A stretch of DNA of 64,000 nucleotides from Petaurus breviceps papuanus (taxonomy: Eukaryota; Chordata; Mammalia; Diprotodontia; Petauridae). The translations under genes and the position numbers were made by a program. This document shows positions 32,786-44,794 of the stretch, in pieces. Every line of letters starts with the position of its first letter. Position 1 is the stretch's first letter. The stretch lies in contig JAMXIF010001164.1 of the NCBI GenBank assembly GCA_028583685.1, forward strand, positions 10,844,206-10,908,205. The letters are read 5' to 3'. The notes beneath the pieces are model-generated. The model did not search any database, was not told the origin of the DNA, and was given only the letters and a program-made list of their open reading frames with translations.

Positions 32786-32854
32786 GGACCAAAAAGTTTT
32801 TTTTTAATATTCAGAGAATAAAGCCAAGATGGTAGAAAGACTTAGGGTGGTAGA

Positions 32855-33215
32855 AAGACTCTGGGGCAGTAGAAAGATACCAGACTTAGAGTCAGGAGCC
32901 ATGAGTTCAAATCCTAGCTAGTTAATTAGTTTGGACAAAGAAACTCCCTTCTCTGGGCACTGGCTTCCTGAGCTAGAGAGGCAGTATGGCCTAGTGTGGA
33001 GAGAGCTAGATTTGGAGTCAGAAGAGACCTTACTTTAAATCCTGCCACTGGCTCTTGTGAGCTGTGTAACCCTGGAGAAGTCATTCTCAGTCTCTATTTT
33101 CCTATCTATAAAGTGGGGAAAATGATAGCCCTGACCTCACAGGTTTGCCTTGAGGATCAAATGAGATAATATATAATATAAAGTGCTTTTTAAATCTTAA
33201 AAGCTGGCATCAGTG
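32855..33215 (+). repeat. two MIR/THER-class SINEs
   Basis: First: ACTTAGAGTCAGGAGCCATG and CTTCTCTGGGCACTGGCTTC. Second: GAGGCAGTATGGCCTAGTGT, GAGCTGTGTAACCCTGGAGA and GAGGATCAAATGAGATAATA. Confidence 0.7.
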
Positions 33216-34495
33216 TTAGCTCTAAAATAAAAGGATCTGATGAAGCTATCCCTTAAAATTCCTTCTGTTTCTCAAATTCTGTTTTTCAGGAGTCCATTGT
33301 CCTCCTCCTTCCACCTTGCCCTGCATACTTTGGGTAAGCAAAAAAAATTATTCATTTATCCATCCATTTTTATTTAAATTATAGAATAAAAGAACCATTT
33401 CCTACAGGCTAATCCTATCTGTGTATGGGTTTACAGAATATCTCAGGGCTCAGTTGTGGTTAATGACTCAGGGCTGTCACAGGTATGTGTGGTAGCAGCC
33501 GAGGCTCAGACAGAACAGGAAGGCTGTCAAGGTGGAGATTGAACATGTCTGTCATATATTGGCAGATTCAGCAGGCACAATGTACAAATGGCTTCTACCA
33601 AAGAACTGGCAGATTTTTTTTTGATGTCTTCATATCTGAAATCTATAACTTTGATGAATGAGCCTTCTCTAATGTGAGACAAAATGACAGGCGAGAAAGG
33701 CCTAATCTTTCTCACTAGCGATTAAAACTGGCAGCCAAGAATAATTCACTTAGACTCAGTGAGGATACCCAAAGTACTTTATTACTTTTCTTGCAGAGAT
33801 ATTCTTGTCCAGACCTGGAAAACCAACATCCGATTGTGTTTTTCTAGTGAAGCCCAAAGAAATGAAATGAAGTATGAGCATTAAGATTTTTTTTTTCTTG
33901 GTCCCCACAAATGTGAAGAGCCATTAATATTCAATGGGAAAAAGAAAATGTGTATTGTGGAGCTCTGGTTGTAGAATGTTAAGTGCATTTGTGTCTGAGC
34001 CTGACTTCCAAGTAAATGAGATTGAGATTCATAGACTAGTCGTCCATATTTGCCATGGCAACCACTATCAGGAAGCCTACATATCTCAGTCTTGTATAAA
34101 TGGCTTGGCAAGGCAAAGCCAGCTTCTATTGCACATTCATTGGGGCCATAATAGAGATCTAACAGACAGCTGGTGCCTCACCCCAAATTTAAAACCATTT
34201 CCCATCTTAGATACAAATTTATTTTTCTGGCTATTTCTAGGGATATTTCTTCCTGTATTAATTCCCCTTTTCTTGCAAATCTGACTTGTGCCAGTCACTG
34301 GCTCTTTCTTTTTTATTCCAATACTCCTGAACAAAAGGATACTAAGGAAACCCAGCAGCTCAGCTTTGGGGATCTGTGAAACAGTAGACTGGGTGGGACC
34401 AAAAGAGTAATGAAGGAAAACAGAATCAAGAAACTGAGAATTTAAGAGTAAGGCAGAAGGACACATAAATTCAAGAGAGAAAACCTAAATAAAAA
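33216..34495. other. unique sequence, no gene seen
   Basis: About 1.3 kb without recognised repeats. Overlapping open frames of up to 116 codons exist on both strands (for example 33934-34284 plus and 34137-34466 minus) but none has a known motif, and neither strand is favoured. Confidence 0.5.
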
Positions 34496-34499
34496 TCTA

Positions 34500-34870
34500 A
34501 AAATTGCTTTTTTGTGTATGTTGATGTACATGGTAATTTCCTTTCTGTTTCTGAGCTGCTAGGAGTAGACACTCAGTAGTGGGCTTGCTAAGTCAAAGGG
34601 TATGATTGTTTTCCAGATTGGTTCTGCCAATTCACAGTGCCACCAAGAGTTAGTAAAATATAATAATGTGTTAATATATTGGAGTCCCTTCTATATTCAC
34701 TAATTCTCTCTATGATTTTGGCTGTTTTAAAAGGTGGCATGTGAAACCTCGGATTTGTTTAAATTTAATTTCTCTTATTGATTTTGAAAAATATTTCATG
34801 TGGTTGCTTATATACTGCAATTTCTTCCTTTGAAAATTGATTGCCCGTCTATCTAATGGAGAAAACCCAT
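34500..34870 (-). repeat. L1 LINE ORF2 3' fragment
   Basis: AAGTCAAAGGGTATGATTGT, AGATTGGTTCTGCCAATTCA and CACAGTGCCACCAAGAGTTA are reverse L1 ORF2/3' sequence, of the kind that reads 'ggtattgctgggtcaaagggtatg' in marsupial L1s. Decayed. Confidence 0.55.
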
Positions 34871-35289
34871 AAAGAAAATTAAAAAGCAAAAACAATTATA
34901 TGATATTCAGAAATAGTAGAACAGAAGTAAGACATACCAAAATGGTTCAAAGGAAAAAAATAAGAAAATTAAATAAAATGGAAATTATGACTGAAATTAG
35001 AATGGAAATTGGAACTCTCAAAGATATCAGACAGAACAGGGAATTTGTTACATTTAAGAGAGCATCATTTTCAAAACAGTAGAGGTTCTGAGGAAGAGAA
35101 TAATTTATTTGAATTTGGAAATATAGATGTTGGGGAAAATATGGAGAGAGAGAGAGAATGAATGAATGAATGAATGAATGAATGAATGGATGGATGGATG
35201 AATATCAACAAAATCAACAAAGTCAGGGTCTACTCCTTGGATCAACTTCAGGTTAGATTAGATACAGAAGAAAGTAAGGTTAATCCCCA
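34871..35289. other. A-rich sequence with (AATG)n microsatellite
   Basis: A-rich unassigned tract, then GA and AATG/GATG repeats at 35144-35203. Confidence 0.7.
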
Positions 35290-36270
35290 CTATTAATCAA
35301 TCAGTCATTAGCATTTATTAGGCATTTAGTGTATGCCAGGTACTGTGTTATATACATACTAAGTATACAAAGACTATTTCTATGGTCTCTGCTTTCAAGG
35401 AACTGACACTATAAAGGGGGAGATGACATGTAAACAGCTATGTACATACAAGGTACATGCAAAGGAGATGGGAAATAACCTCACAGCAAAAGATACTAAC
35501 ATCCACAGGGACCCAAAAAGGCCTACTTCAGGAGGTAGAGTCCAAACGATTTCTTGAAGAAAACGAAGGACACTAGGAAGAGAAAGTACAAAGGTCAAAA
35601 GATATAAGATACAATTTCATGTATGAGGCAAAGTAGGCTAGGATAATTAGATCATATAGTTCATGGTCTGGGGTGGAGAGGTACTGATATGTAAAAAAGA
35701 ATGGAAAAATAGGGTGAGTTGTACAGAACTTTAAATGCCAAACAAAAGACTTAATATTTTGTTCTGGAGGTCACTGAGAGCCACGAGAGTTTATTAAGTA
35801 AAGGGGTAACATGACAAGACCTGTATTTTAGGAAAATCATTTTGACAGTCATGTGGAGAATAGATTGCAGTGGGAAGAGACTTGAGGCGAAAGTCCAATT
35901 AGAAAACTCTTGTACTAGTTCAGGTGAGGAGTGTTAAGGGCCTAAACTAGGGTGGTGACTCTCTGAGTGGAGACAAGGTTGTATAAAATAAGGAATGAAA
36001 GATGTTGAAAACATAGAAATGACAAGATTTGACAACACATTGGATTGGTTAAGTAAGAACAAGTATCTGACAGAGTGAGGTTGTGAGTGTGAGTGACTGG
36101 GAGGGTGGTAATACACTCAGAAGTAAGTGAGAAGGTTTCTGGGAAAGATAATGAATTTTGGTTTGGATATATTGGATTCAAGATGCTTACTACCTCATGA
36201 CTGCACTGAAGCAACAAGTTTCTGGGACTTCCGCTCCATGTAGAAGTGAGTAATGGGCTGCTTGAGTTGG
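35290..36270 (-). repeat. L2 LINE, C-terminal reading frame and 3' UTR
   Basis: Reverse L2: ATTAGCATTTATTAGGCATT at the 3' end, GAAAATCATTTTGACAGTCA and GTGGGAAGAGACTTGAGGCG in the middle, and TTTTGGTTTGGATATATTGG at the far end. Parallel to the copy at 22890-24020. Confidence 0.85.
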
Positions 36271-36276
36271 TTCTGG

Positions 36277-36660
36277 AACTGTGGGAAGATGGTGGCATAT
36301 TAGGATCTGTAACAGCTCAGATCCCCTAGAAATATCCCAATAAATCTCTCAAAATTACTTAGAAGGAACAATGATATAGAAAGCCAGAGAGAAACTTCTG
36401 TTAACTCCTCCATGAAGTTCAGGACCACACAGAAAGATTGGCAGAATCCCGTGGAAATGTTGAGACAAACCAGAGTGGGAAGAAGGCAAAGCATTTAAAC
36501 ATGGACGTTCCACAGCAGGAGACAAGGTCAGTCCAGCTCCTGAGCCCCAGCCACTGAAGAAGACAGAGCCAGGCCAACAATCAGTGGTGGGAATCTCATT
36601 CCCCAGCTTCCTCAGGAGACCAGTGTCCATGCTCAACCCATAGTCTTTTTGCAGCAGCTA
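36277..36660 (+). repeat. L1 LINE 5' UTR fragment
   Basis: GGGAAGATGGTGGCATATTA opens the piece, in the style of marsupial L1 5' ends. It continues with ACAGCTCAGATCCCCTAGAA and CAGAATCCCGTGGAAATGTT, and stops before ORF1. The 3' part of the element is absent. Confidence 0.6.
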
Positions 36661-36844
36661 AAAGGAGAAGAGAAATTGGAATATAATATTGCAAAAGGCA
36701 AAAGATAAAGGCTCATAAGCAAGAATAAACTAGATGGAGACTTTGAGTATAATCTGATTGGAGGAAAAAAAATGAACCTTTAATGAAATATGTTTAGAAA
36801 AGGACTTTGGAAATTAAAATTATTTATAGATTAATAATTTAATC

Positions 36845-36985
36845 CTGAATAATTGGTGTGTCAAAGAGCAAGATAGTACTTCATCCTTAGATGTCTTCAA
36901 GCACAGGCTAGATGATCACACATTGGAGATGTTTCCAAAATTTTCTGATTCCTTTTGAAAGCTGTGATTCTGAGTAAGGAAGGCA
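36845..36985 (+). repeat. L3/CR1 LINE fragment
   Basis: TTAGATGTCTTCAAGCACAG and GCTAGATGATCACACATTGG match the L3 3' region. Confidence 0.55.
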
Positions 36986-36989
36986 TGGG

Positions 36990-39037
36990 GTGCATATGAG
37001 GGATGGTAAGAAGTCCAATTAGGCTAGAGCATAGCACACACAGCAGGGAGAAGTATTTGATAAAGCTGGAAAGGTAGGGTGAACTCCAGAAAGAAAGAGA
37101 TTTTCCCCTTCCTTATGCTAGAAATGACAGCCTTGGTGAGGGAGGCGAGGGTGTTGTTATATATCTAAGGACAGCTGCTTATTTACTTTGCTAGTCAGAT
37201 ACACCTGAGTGCTCTGATGCTTCCTTAATTTGTGGGAAGCTGCTGATATATCACAGTGCTTCTAGCTGCATTTACTGTGCATCTGAAGTTCATGTCTCAC
37301 CAGGGTCCTAGGAGAGAGAGGCACAGAAAGTGAAGGCCCTCAGCAGCTGGGAGAGCACATTTCAAATGTGAGCTCATGTCTCAGCGAAATCTATCAAGTT
37401 CAAATCTATGAAGCCTGCATTTTAGAAAGTCAAGTGAATTCAAGCAAGAGTAACAAATCAACAGAGAGACAACCTTGAAAAAGCGGTGTCTGGCACAAGC
37501 CCCTGCTTGGTGGGTAGTGTAAAGATTGCTAATGTAATAAATGGGAAAAGATGTTGCATAGAAGACATGGATTTTGAGAATTAAAGATTTTTACTGCAAG
37601 TCAGAAATATGGCTCCCACTGATTTTATTGGGCCATAAGGAAGATTTGTTTGCATTTTTTTTCCTATGCAGGAGGAAGTCTCATAAAGAATTTCCCAGTG
37701 GGTTCACATTCTTAAAGTCACTTCTTCCTTCTCTGTAAGTCACTCCTCCTGTATAAACCTGACATGTTTAATTACCCGTGGAACGCATTTGTGGCAAATG
37801 GGCCAATTAGGCATTTGTAGGCCTCTTACCACAAAGGTTATTATTTTGAATGATGAAATCAGTTGGGAGTAAGATCAGTGCGATTGAATGGCCAGAATGA
37901 ATGGAATGGAACATTTAGCCCTGAATTTTATGTCTCATAAACTTAATTTGGAAGATGTTTCCAAAACTTTATTTATTATGAAATTAGTGTGTGTTATGGT
38001 AAAAGCTATTTAACTTAATAGATTGCTGAGTTTTTAAAGGGGGGAGGGGAAAAAAAGAAGAATGAAAACTAGAAAAATCTAAGCTATTACAATAAATTCC
38101 TTTCTCTCTTTCTTCCATTTTGCTATTTATTTCTTAGGGGGGAAATCAACTTTGGAACTTACAGCAAATTGGCTTCTAGAAACACATTTTCCATAAAAAC
38201 TGCTTTTTCTTTTCTTTTCTTTTTTAAAGTTTCCTGCAAGTCTCGTCCAATGTCCTACTAGGAAAAATGGAACCCTTCCTCAAGGAGGTCGGGGAGTAGA
38301 ACAGATAAGAATAAAGAGGCCAGATAAAGCACCAGAATGCTGATAGGACACTTAGGTTCATACTGATCTGTGGGAATTAAGGGCCAGGACAGGAAGAAGT
38401 GATTGATATATACAGGGAGAAAGATTTTTAAAAATTCTTAAAAATGAGTGTTGGCTAATTCACCTGTGTATTGAATGCTTTCTCACTGGTGTGACTTATA
38501 TAGGAGACCAGTATTACTGAGAGTAATTTAAATGATTCCACCAAATTCAGATGAATACTAATGTCAGTGCCCCTCTTCTTTTGGATTGTAACTTAGATTT
38601 CATTTTGCTAACTGAGGAGTTGACCTTGACTGTATTAGTAGCCTATGCTATAGGAAACTTAAATTGGAAAGGCCTCCAAAGGCAAGGGTGGATTGTTGGG
38701 TGGGGAATTCCCTTTTCTGTTGTTAACTACAATCCCACTGTTACAGAAAAGGGATTTCAGTACAATTACAGAGCCAGGGTAAAGTAGAACCACAATATAA
38801 TTTTATGGAGATGGCAAACTTGCTGACATGAATATCCCCTCTGAAATTTTCATTTTTGTTTGCTTGCTTTTTGAAAAAGAGAGAGATAAGGGTTAATAAA
38901 ATCTTAATAAGAAAAGGCATCTGCTCAGTTATGACATTTATACCAAAACAAGACTTGAATTTTCTAGAAGAAGAGAAATAACATTTCATAGTCTGTTCTA
39001 AATATGCAGTTTTACCAAAAGTGGCATAAAGTAAATG
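36990..39037. other. long unique tract with conserved-looking blocks
   Basis: About 2 kb with no recognised repeat or gene. Two stretches, 37150-37480 and 37740-37870, contain balanced, non-repetitive sequence with motifs such as TTTAATTACCCGTGGAACGC (homeodomain-type TAATTA core) that resemble conserved noncoding elements. This is an impression only. Confidence 0.45.
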
Positions 39038-39043
39038 AATAGG

Positions 39044-40151
39044 TGTAATGCCATGCACAGAAGCTTTCCAGAAGAACTGCCACTGTGAACAGCTTTTTTA
39101 AGGTTCTGATTACTCAGTATAGTGATCACTCTATTTATTCCATAACAAAAGCAAAACATCCATGGAAAATCAAGGTACAGCATAATTCAAAATACAGCAT
39201 TCACCATATTACAACTTATCACAGAAAATCACAACATTCACAACATAGTCTCAAAGTAAAATAGTCACTCAAATTAATTCAATCAGTCACTTATCAGTAG
39301 TATCAAAGTACACTCTTGGGGCAAAGTCTTGATCAACTCAATTAGTCACTTATCAGTAGTCTCAAAGTCTTCCACTCTTGGGGCAAAGTCTTGATTAACT
39401 CAATCAGTCACTAGTCAGTAACAATAGTCAAAGTACTCAAAGTACAATCAGTTGCTTATTCAGTAAAGTCTTACTAAGTATCATACACAAAACTCTCCAC
39501 CCCTTAGGTCACTAGTAAACTATAATTCCATAATTACTTAGTACCCAAGGAGAGGTCTTTTCTTCATCTTGACTTTGGGCCTATTCTCAGATTCCCTGGA
39601 TCCCCTTCCATGGTCCCAGATCCTACCTAGATTCAATGGCAGACAGCTCCCAGTTCCTTGACCAGCTCTCTGGGGAGGTCCTGTTCCACACTGGCATTCA
39701 CAGGGTCTGGTCCATGTCAGCTCCTTCACCATTTCTGCTCCAAGGAATTCAAGGCTCAATCAAGCCACAAACAAACAAAGGCTCAGCATCCTGGTCATGC
39801 TTCAGTCACCTGGGCTCCTGGCTCTGGGCTCCTGGGATCCTGTTCAGAAGAAACTCCACCAAGACAACTTTTCAGGACTCAGTTCTCCATTCTCTCTTCT
39901 GTAGCTGTTCTGCCACCAGATCTTGGTCTCAAGGAAATTCTGACTGTGCCTCTCTGGGGCCTTTCTTATATACACAATATTACCTACTTCTCTTCCTTTG
40001 ACCATCCCCTTTCTGTTACATCAGTTAGCAGGAGACAGGAGTTCATACCTTCTGTTCCCCCAATAGAGGCTTGATCAGTTACTGTGTTAAGTACATGTTA
40101 TTTTTGCCAACACAAAGGGATCTTCAAATTCAAAATTATATTACCATTACA
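39044..40151 (-). repeat. solo LTR of an endogenous retrovirus-like element
   Basis: A 1108-bp LTR with inverted ends TGTAATG (39044) and CATTACA (ending 40151), flanked by a 5-bp duplication ATAGG (39039-39043 and 40152-40156). On the minus strand it has a TATATAAG promoter box near 39965 and an AATAAA signal near 39130. U3 contains about 2.6 copies of a 62-bp tandem repeat (about 39250-39420). No internal region is present, so it is a fossil left by recombination between LTRs. The 5-bp duplication is typical of ERV class III/ERVL but not decisive. Confidence 0.85.
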
Positions 40152-40194
40152 ATAGGGAACAGAAGGACCCATATATAAATGATGTATATGTAAA

Positions 40195-40420
40195 AACTTT
40201 AAAGTTTGCAAATGAGACATACATTTCAGTCTCATCACAACTCTTTGGGGGTAGATATAACATATATTATTATCTCTATTTTATCAATGAAAAAAGTGAG
40301 ACTTTAAGAAGTTGGAGGAATTATTGTTTATTATAACACAGCTAGTCAGTGTCAAAAATGGAATTTGAACCCAGGTCCTCTTTACTCCAAGTTGGAAATT
40401 CTATCCATTATCTATTTTAC
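40195..40420 (-). repeat. MIR/THER CORE-SINE
   Basis: CTCATCACAACTCTTTGGGG, CTATTTTATCAATGAAAAAA and TTTGAACCCAGGTCCTCTTT in reverse order. Confidence 0.7.
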
Positions 40421-40619
40421 CAACACTAAGTATAAAAATATGAAGTTGTCTTAATAGGTACTATAATTTCAATGTTTAATTTTGATCCTATCCTTATTTT
40501 AAGTGAGTGAATAGGGAATGGTACTTTCCAATGGATTAGCCAAGTTTTTCATGATTAATTTTTTTTAGTTTCTCCTTGGATACAATTATAACTTTTATAT
40601 AAACCCAAATTGGTTTACT

Positions 40620-40750
40620 AATTTGTAAAATGGGGATAATAATATCTGAACTGTACATTTCATAGGTTTGCTATGAACATGAAACAAAATAATAAATGTG
40701 AAGCAATTTGTAAATTATAAATTAGTGCTATATAAATGCCAGGTGTTATT
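40620..40750 (+). repeat. MIR/THER SINE 3' half
   Basis: TTTGTAAAATGGGGATAATA, GAAGCAATTTGTAAATTATA and AGTGCTATATAAATGCCAGG, then the TTATTATCATTGG tail. Confidence 0.7.
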
Positions 40751-40751
40751 A

Positions 40752-41010
40752 TCATTGGTGTTCAAGGAATTGTAGAATTTCAGAGATGGGAGAGACGTCA
40801 AAGACCATTTCATTCTATCCAGTCTCTAGCTGAGAATCTGTTCTATAGGAAGGCCAAAAAATAGTCATTCAGACTTGCCTTGAAGAACTTCATTAAGGAA
40901 GAACCCAAGTGACCTTTTCCACTTTTGGACAGCAACAATGCTCAGAAGATTTTTCTTCATATCAAACTCAAATTTGCCTCTCTCTGTTATGAAATAAGAA
41001 ATGTATGTCG
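40752..41010 (-). repeat. L3/CR1 LINE 3' end
   Basis: ATTGTAGAATTTCAGAGATG begins at the 3' terminus. TTTTCCACTTTTGGACAGCA and CAAACTCAAATTTGCCTCTC follow in the reverse order of L3. Confidence 0.7.
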
Positions 41011-41099
41011 CTAAGACATCAATGCATCTATCAATGTCATAAAAATATGAAACCACTAACTCTTTTGATAGAATATTAACCAAGACAGTCAAATACTGG

Positions 41100-41265
41100 C
41101 TAGGCAAAAGATTATCTTCCTAGCTATGAGACCTTGAGGAAGTTATTAAAACTCATGAACATTAGTCCCTTCATCTTTAAAATGGAACGTAGTACCTCAA
41201 ATTGCTGTGGGAAAATCTCTTAAACCTTAAAGCACTATATAAATGAGACTCGTTATTAATGTTCC
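41100..41265 (+). repeat. MIR-class SINE 3' half
   Basis: GAGACCTTGAGGAAGTTATT, CTTCATCTTTAAAATGGAAC and AAAGCACTATATAAATGAGA. Confidence 0.55.
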
Positions 41266-41415
41266 TACTCTTGTCTATCTATTAGAAAACCAAAATAGGC
41301 ATAATTTTATTTAGGTAATAGGTTTGTTGTCCATGAGAGGAAAAAAAATGAGAACCCACTTTGGTTAAAGTTACAAAGAAATATATATTATATTTTCTGC
41401 CCTCCCCATATCTTG

Positions 41416-41770
41416 AAATTAGTTAGTCAATAAATATTTATTAAACATCTTCTATGTGCCAAACTGTGCTGTGTTGGGGATAAAAAAAGGGAAGAGTTAG
41501 TCCTTACTCTCAGAAAGCTTGCAGTTTAATAGGGTACACCATGCTAACAGCTATGAACAAAAAAGCTAAATACATGATAATTGGAAATAATTTCCAATCA
41601 GTTTGGGGAGATGAAAATAAATGATTAAATAAATTAATGATATGAAGCAGTAGATAGATGCCAAATGTACAGGTCTCTTGATAAGTACTATAGGGAGAAT
41701 ATAGCATATTGGAGCAGTCAGGGGATGTGGTGCCATAAAGATGAGAAAATTGTTGAAGAAAGTATATAAA
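41416..41770 (-). repeat. L2 LINE 3' end
   Basis: AATAAATATTTATTAAACAT, CTTCTATGTGCCAAACTGTG and CTTACTCTCAGAAAGCTTGC. It ends where the HAL1-type element begins. Confidence 0.75.
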
Positions 41771-42481
41771 TTGGGGCAGAGTTAAGATGGTGGAGTAGAA
41801 GCAGGACCTTCCTGCAGCTCCAGCTTCCACCTTCCCCAATTCAAGTAAAAGGGGATTCTGAACAAACTTTGGAGCTGCAGAACCCGCAAAATGACACAGA
41901 GAAGTTAACCTCCTGCTGAGGACAGCCCAGCAAGCCAGCAGGAATTAGCCAGCACAGAGCTCTGGGAGCTAAGCCCAGGCCCCTGTGAGCTGGAGAGTTT
42001 AGCCCCAGGGCAGGCCTGACCAATCACTGGCCAGAGGGACTCCAGATCATCAGCAACTGTGACAGTCTCCAGAATTATCAATACAGATGCTAAGGAAAAA
42101 GTGAGAGGTTAGTGTGCTGTGTACTCTGGGATCCAGTGGTTGGGAGTGCTTTGGCTTTTGCCCCCAAGGCAAGAAGCCACTGAGGAGCTGCAGCTTGCAG
42201 CTGCAGCCACGTGGCAGCTTCAGCTCCTGGCCTTCAGAGTGTAGGGGGACCAAGCAACCAGTCTGAGGGGTAATCGCTCTTGCTTCAACCTGCTTGGATC
42301 TTGATTGTGGTCTAGGATGGAGGTCCTGGGGTGTGTCACCAGCTTGCCAGAGCATGTGGAGGCTTCAGCAGGGGCACCCAACTAATACTTCTGGCAGCTG
42401 AGAAAACCCCAGCATTTGGGACGAAGCTCCCCTGTCTGGTAGCAGCGTCCTACTGTGGCAAAAAGCCCAAAAGTCAAGTAA

Positions 42482-43500
42482 TTGAGTGTCAACATGACCA
42501 GGCAAAGGAAGCAAAGCAGACAGAAGATTCCAACATTAGACTCCTATTTGGGGGACAAAAAGGATCAAAGCATGGCACGGGAAGAGGACAGTGAAGTCAG
42601 AACTCCTGCACCAAAGGCTTCAAAGGAAAATACAATCTGGTTACAGGCCATAGAGGACCTTAAGAAGCAGATAAGAGAAGTGGAGGAAAAAATTTGGAAG
42701 AGAAATGAGAACGATGCAAGAAAATTACAAAATGAGAGTCAACAGTGTGACTGAGGAAAATACTACCTTAAAAAATAGACTAACTCAAATGGCAAAAGAG
42801 GCTCAAAAAGAAAATGAGGAGAAGAATGCCTTAAAAAAACAAATTTGCCAGATGGAAAAAGATTCTCAAAAGCTAACTGAGGAGAATCATTGCTTCAGAA
42901 TTAGATTGGAGCAAATGGAAACTAATGACTTTATAAGAAATCAAGATGTTGTTAAACAGATCCAAACAAATGAAAGAATAGAAGGCAATGTGAAATATCT
43001 CACTGGAAAAACCACTGACCTGGAAAATAGATCCAGGAGAGATAATTTTAAAATTATTGGACTACCTGAAAGCCATGACCAAAGAAATAACCTAGAAATC
43101 ATCCTCCAAGAAATTCTGAAGGAAAACTGCCCTGACGTTTTAGAACCAGAGGGCAAAATAGAAGTTGAAAGAATCCACTGATCACCTCCTGAAAAAGATC
43201 CCAAAAAGAAAAATCCTGGGAATATTGGTTCCAGAATTCCCAGATCAAGGAGAGAATATTACAACAGCCAGGAAGAAACAATTTGAATATTGTGGAAACA
43301 CAATCAGGATAAGCCAGGATCTGGCAGCTTCTACACTGAGGGATTGAAGGGCTTGGAATGTGATATTCCAGAGGGCAAAGGAGCTGGGATTAAAACCAAG
43401 AATCACCTACCCAGCAAAACTCAGTATCATGTTTCAGGGGGAAAATATGGTCTTTCAGTGGAATAGAGGACTTTCAAGCATTCTTGCTGAGAAAAACAGA
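42482..43500 (+). pseudogene. L1/HAL1 ORF1 protein, frameshifted
   Basis: ORF1p-type RNA-binding protein remnant. The N-terminal part (42482-42754) carries MTRQRKQSRQKIPTLDSYLG. The coiled coil continues in another frame (42705-43181) with repeated E/K/N-rich heptads such as TTLKNRLTQMAKEAQKENEE. The RRM-like region keeps NFKIIGLPESHDQRNNLE and EILKENCPDVL. A further frame change near 43181 leads to the C-terminal domain (43165-43347 RKKQFEYCGNTIRISQDLAA). At least two frameshifts and the stop at 43345 prevent a full product. The family packages L1 RNA in the cytoplasm; this copy cannot. Confidence 0.85.
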
Positions 43501-43612
43501 GTTGAATAGAAAATTTGACATTCAGATACAAGAAGCAAGGGAAGCATGAGAAGGTAAACAGGGAAAAGAAATCATAAGGAACTTATCAAAGTTGAACTAT
43601 TAACATTCCTAC
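43372..43612 (+). repeat. sequence repeated across the assembly gap, left copy
   Basis: These 241 bases are identical by eye to 43715-43955 on the other side of the N run. They belong to the HAL1 ORF1 C-terminal region. An exact direct duplication abutting a gap on both sides most likely means overlapping contig ends were not merged. Confidence 0.92.
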
Positions 43613-43613
43613 T

Positions 43614-43713
43614 NNNNNNNNNNNNNNNNNNNNNNNNNNNNNNNNNNNNNNNNNNNNNNNNNNNNNNNNNNNNNNNNNNNNNNNNNNNNNNNNNNNNNNN
43701 NNNNNNNNNNNNN
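43614..43713. other. assembly gap (100 N)
   Basis: Exactly 100 undetermined bases, a conventional placeholder for a gap of unknown size. Confidence 0.99.
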
Positions 43714-43714
43714 C

Positions 43715-43955
43715 AGGGCAAAGGAGCTGGGATTAAAACCAAGAATCACCTACCCAGCAAAACTCAGTATCATGTTTCAGGGGGAAAATATGGTCTTTCA
43801 GTGGAATAGAGGACTTTCAAGCATTCTTGCTGAGAAAAACAGAGTTGAATAGAAAATTTGACATTCAGATACAAGAAGCAAGGGAAGCATGAGAAGGTAA
43901 ACAGGGAAAAGAAATCATAAGGAACTTATCAAAGTTGAACTATTAACATTCCTAC
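43715..43955 (+). repeat. sequence repeated across the assembly gap, right copy
   Basis: Right-hand identical copy of 43372-43612. The element continues normally after it, so the left copy is the redundant one or both are one locus. Confidence 0.92.
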
Positions 43956-44794
43956 ATGGAAAAACAACAATTGTAACTGATGAAGCTTTTCTCAGTATGA
44001 AAATATTTGAAAGGAATAGAAACATATATATATATATATGTATATATATATAGGGTATATGGGCATATGAATACATATGTGAATGTGTGTACATATGTTT
44101 ACAGGTATGCATAGATGGAGGACACAGGACCAATTTAACAGGAAGGGATGATACTTACAAGGTGAAATTAAGAGGTGAGAGAGGAATATAATGAGAGGAG
44201 ATGGGGAGAGACAGAATAGGGTAAACTATCTCATATAGAAGAGGCAAGGGAAAATATTTACAATGAAGGGGAAGAATAGGAAGGCAAAAGGGAATGGGTC
44301 AACCATATTCTCATTGAATTTGGCTTGGGGAGGGAATGAAATACACACTAAATAGGGTATCTCATGTACAAGAGAATAGGGGGGAAGGGGATGAGAGGGG
44401 GGATGATGGAAGGGAGGGCAGGCTGGGGGGGGAGGGAAGTTGGAAGCACCCACTTTTGAAAAGGGATGGCATCAAAGTAAAGAATAGAACAAGTGGGAGG
44501 TGGTAGGAGGGAGAGAAATATAGTCAGTCTTTTACAATATATCTACTATGTTAATGTTTTGCAGTAGCTACACATGTATAACCTATACTGAACTGCTTAT
44601 CTTCCCAGTAAGGGTGGGTGACAAGGGAAGAAGGGAATGAATTTGGAATTCAAAGATTTAAAATCAAATGTTTAAAATTATATATATATATACAATTATT
44701 AATACTATCTTACATGTAATTGGGAAAGAAGATATACAGGTACTTGGGCACAGAGATCCACCATGCCCTACTGAAAAAGTCTAAGGGGGTGTAA

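Noticed and set aside
39636-40074. Overlapping plus-strand open frames of 121 and 138 codons
   Set aside because: They lie antisense within the solo LTR and have no protein family match.
43372-43955. True tandem duplication or CRISPR-like repeat around the N run
   Set aside because: Exact identity with both copies abutting a 100-N gap is better explained by unmerged contig ends.
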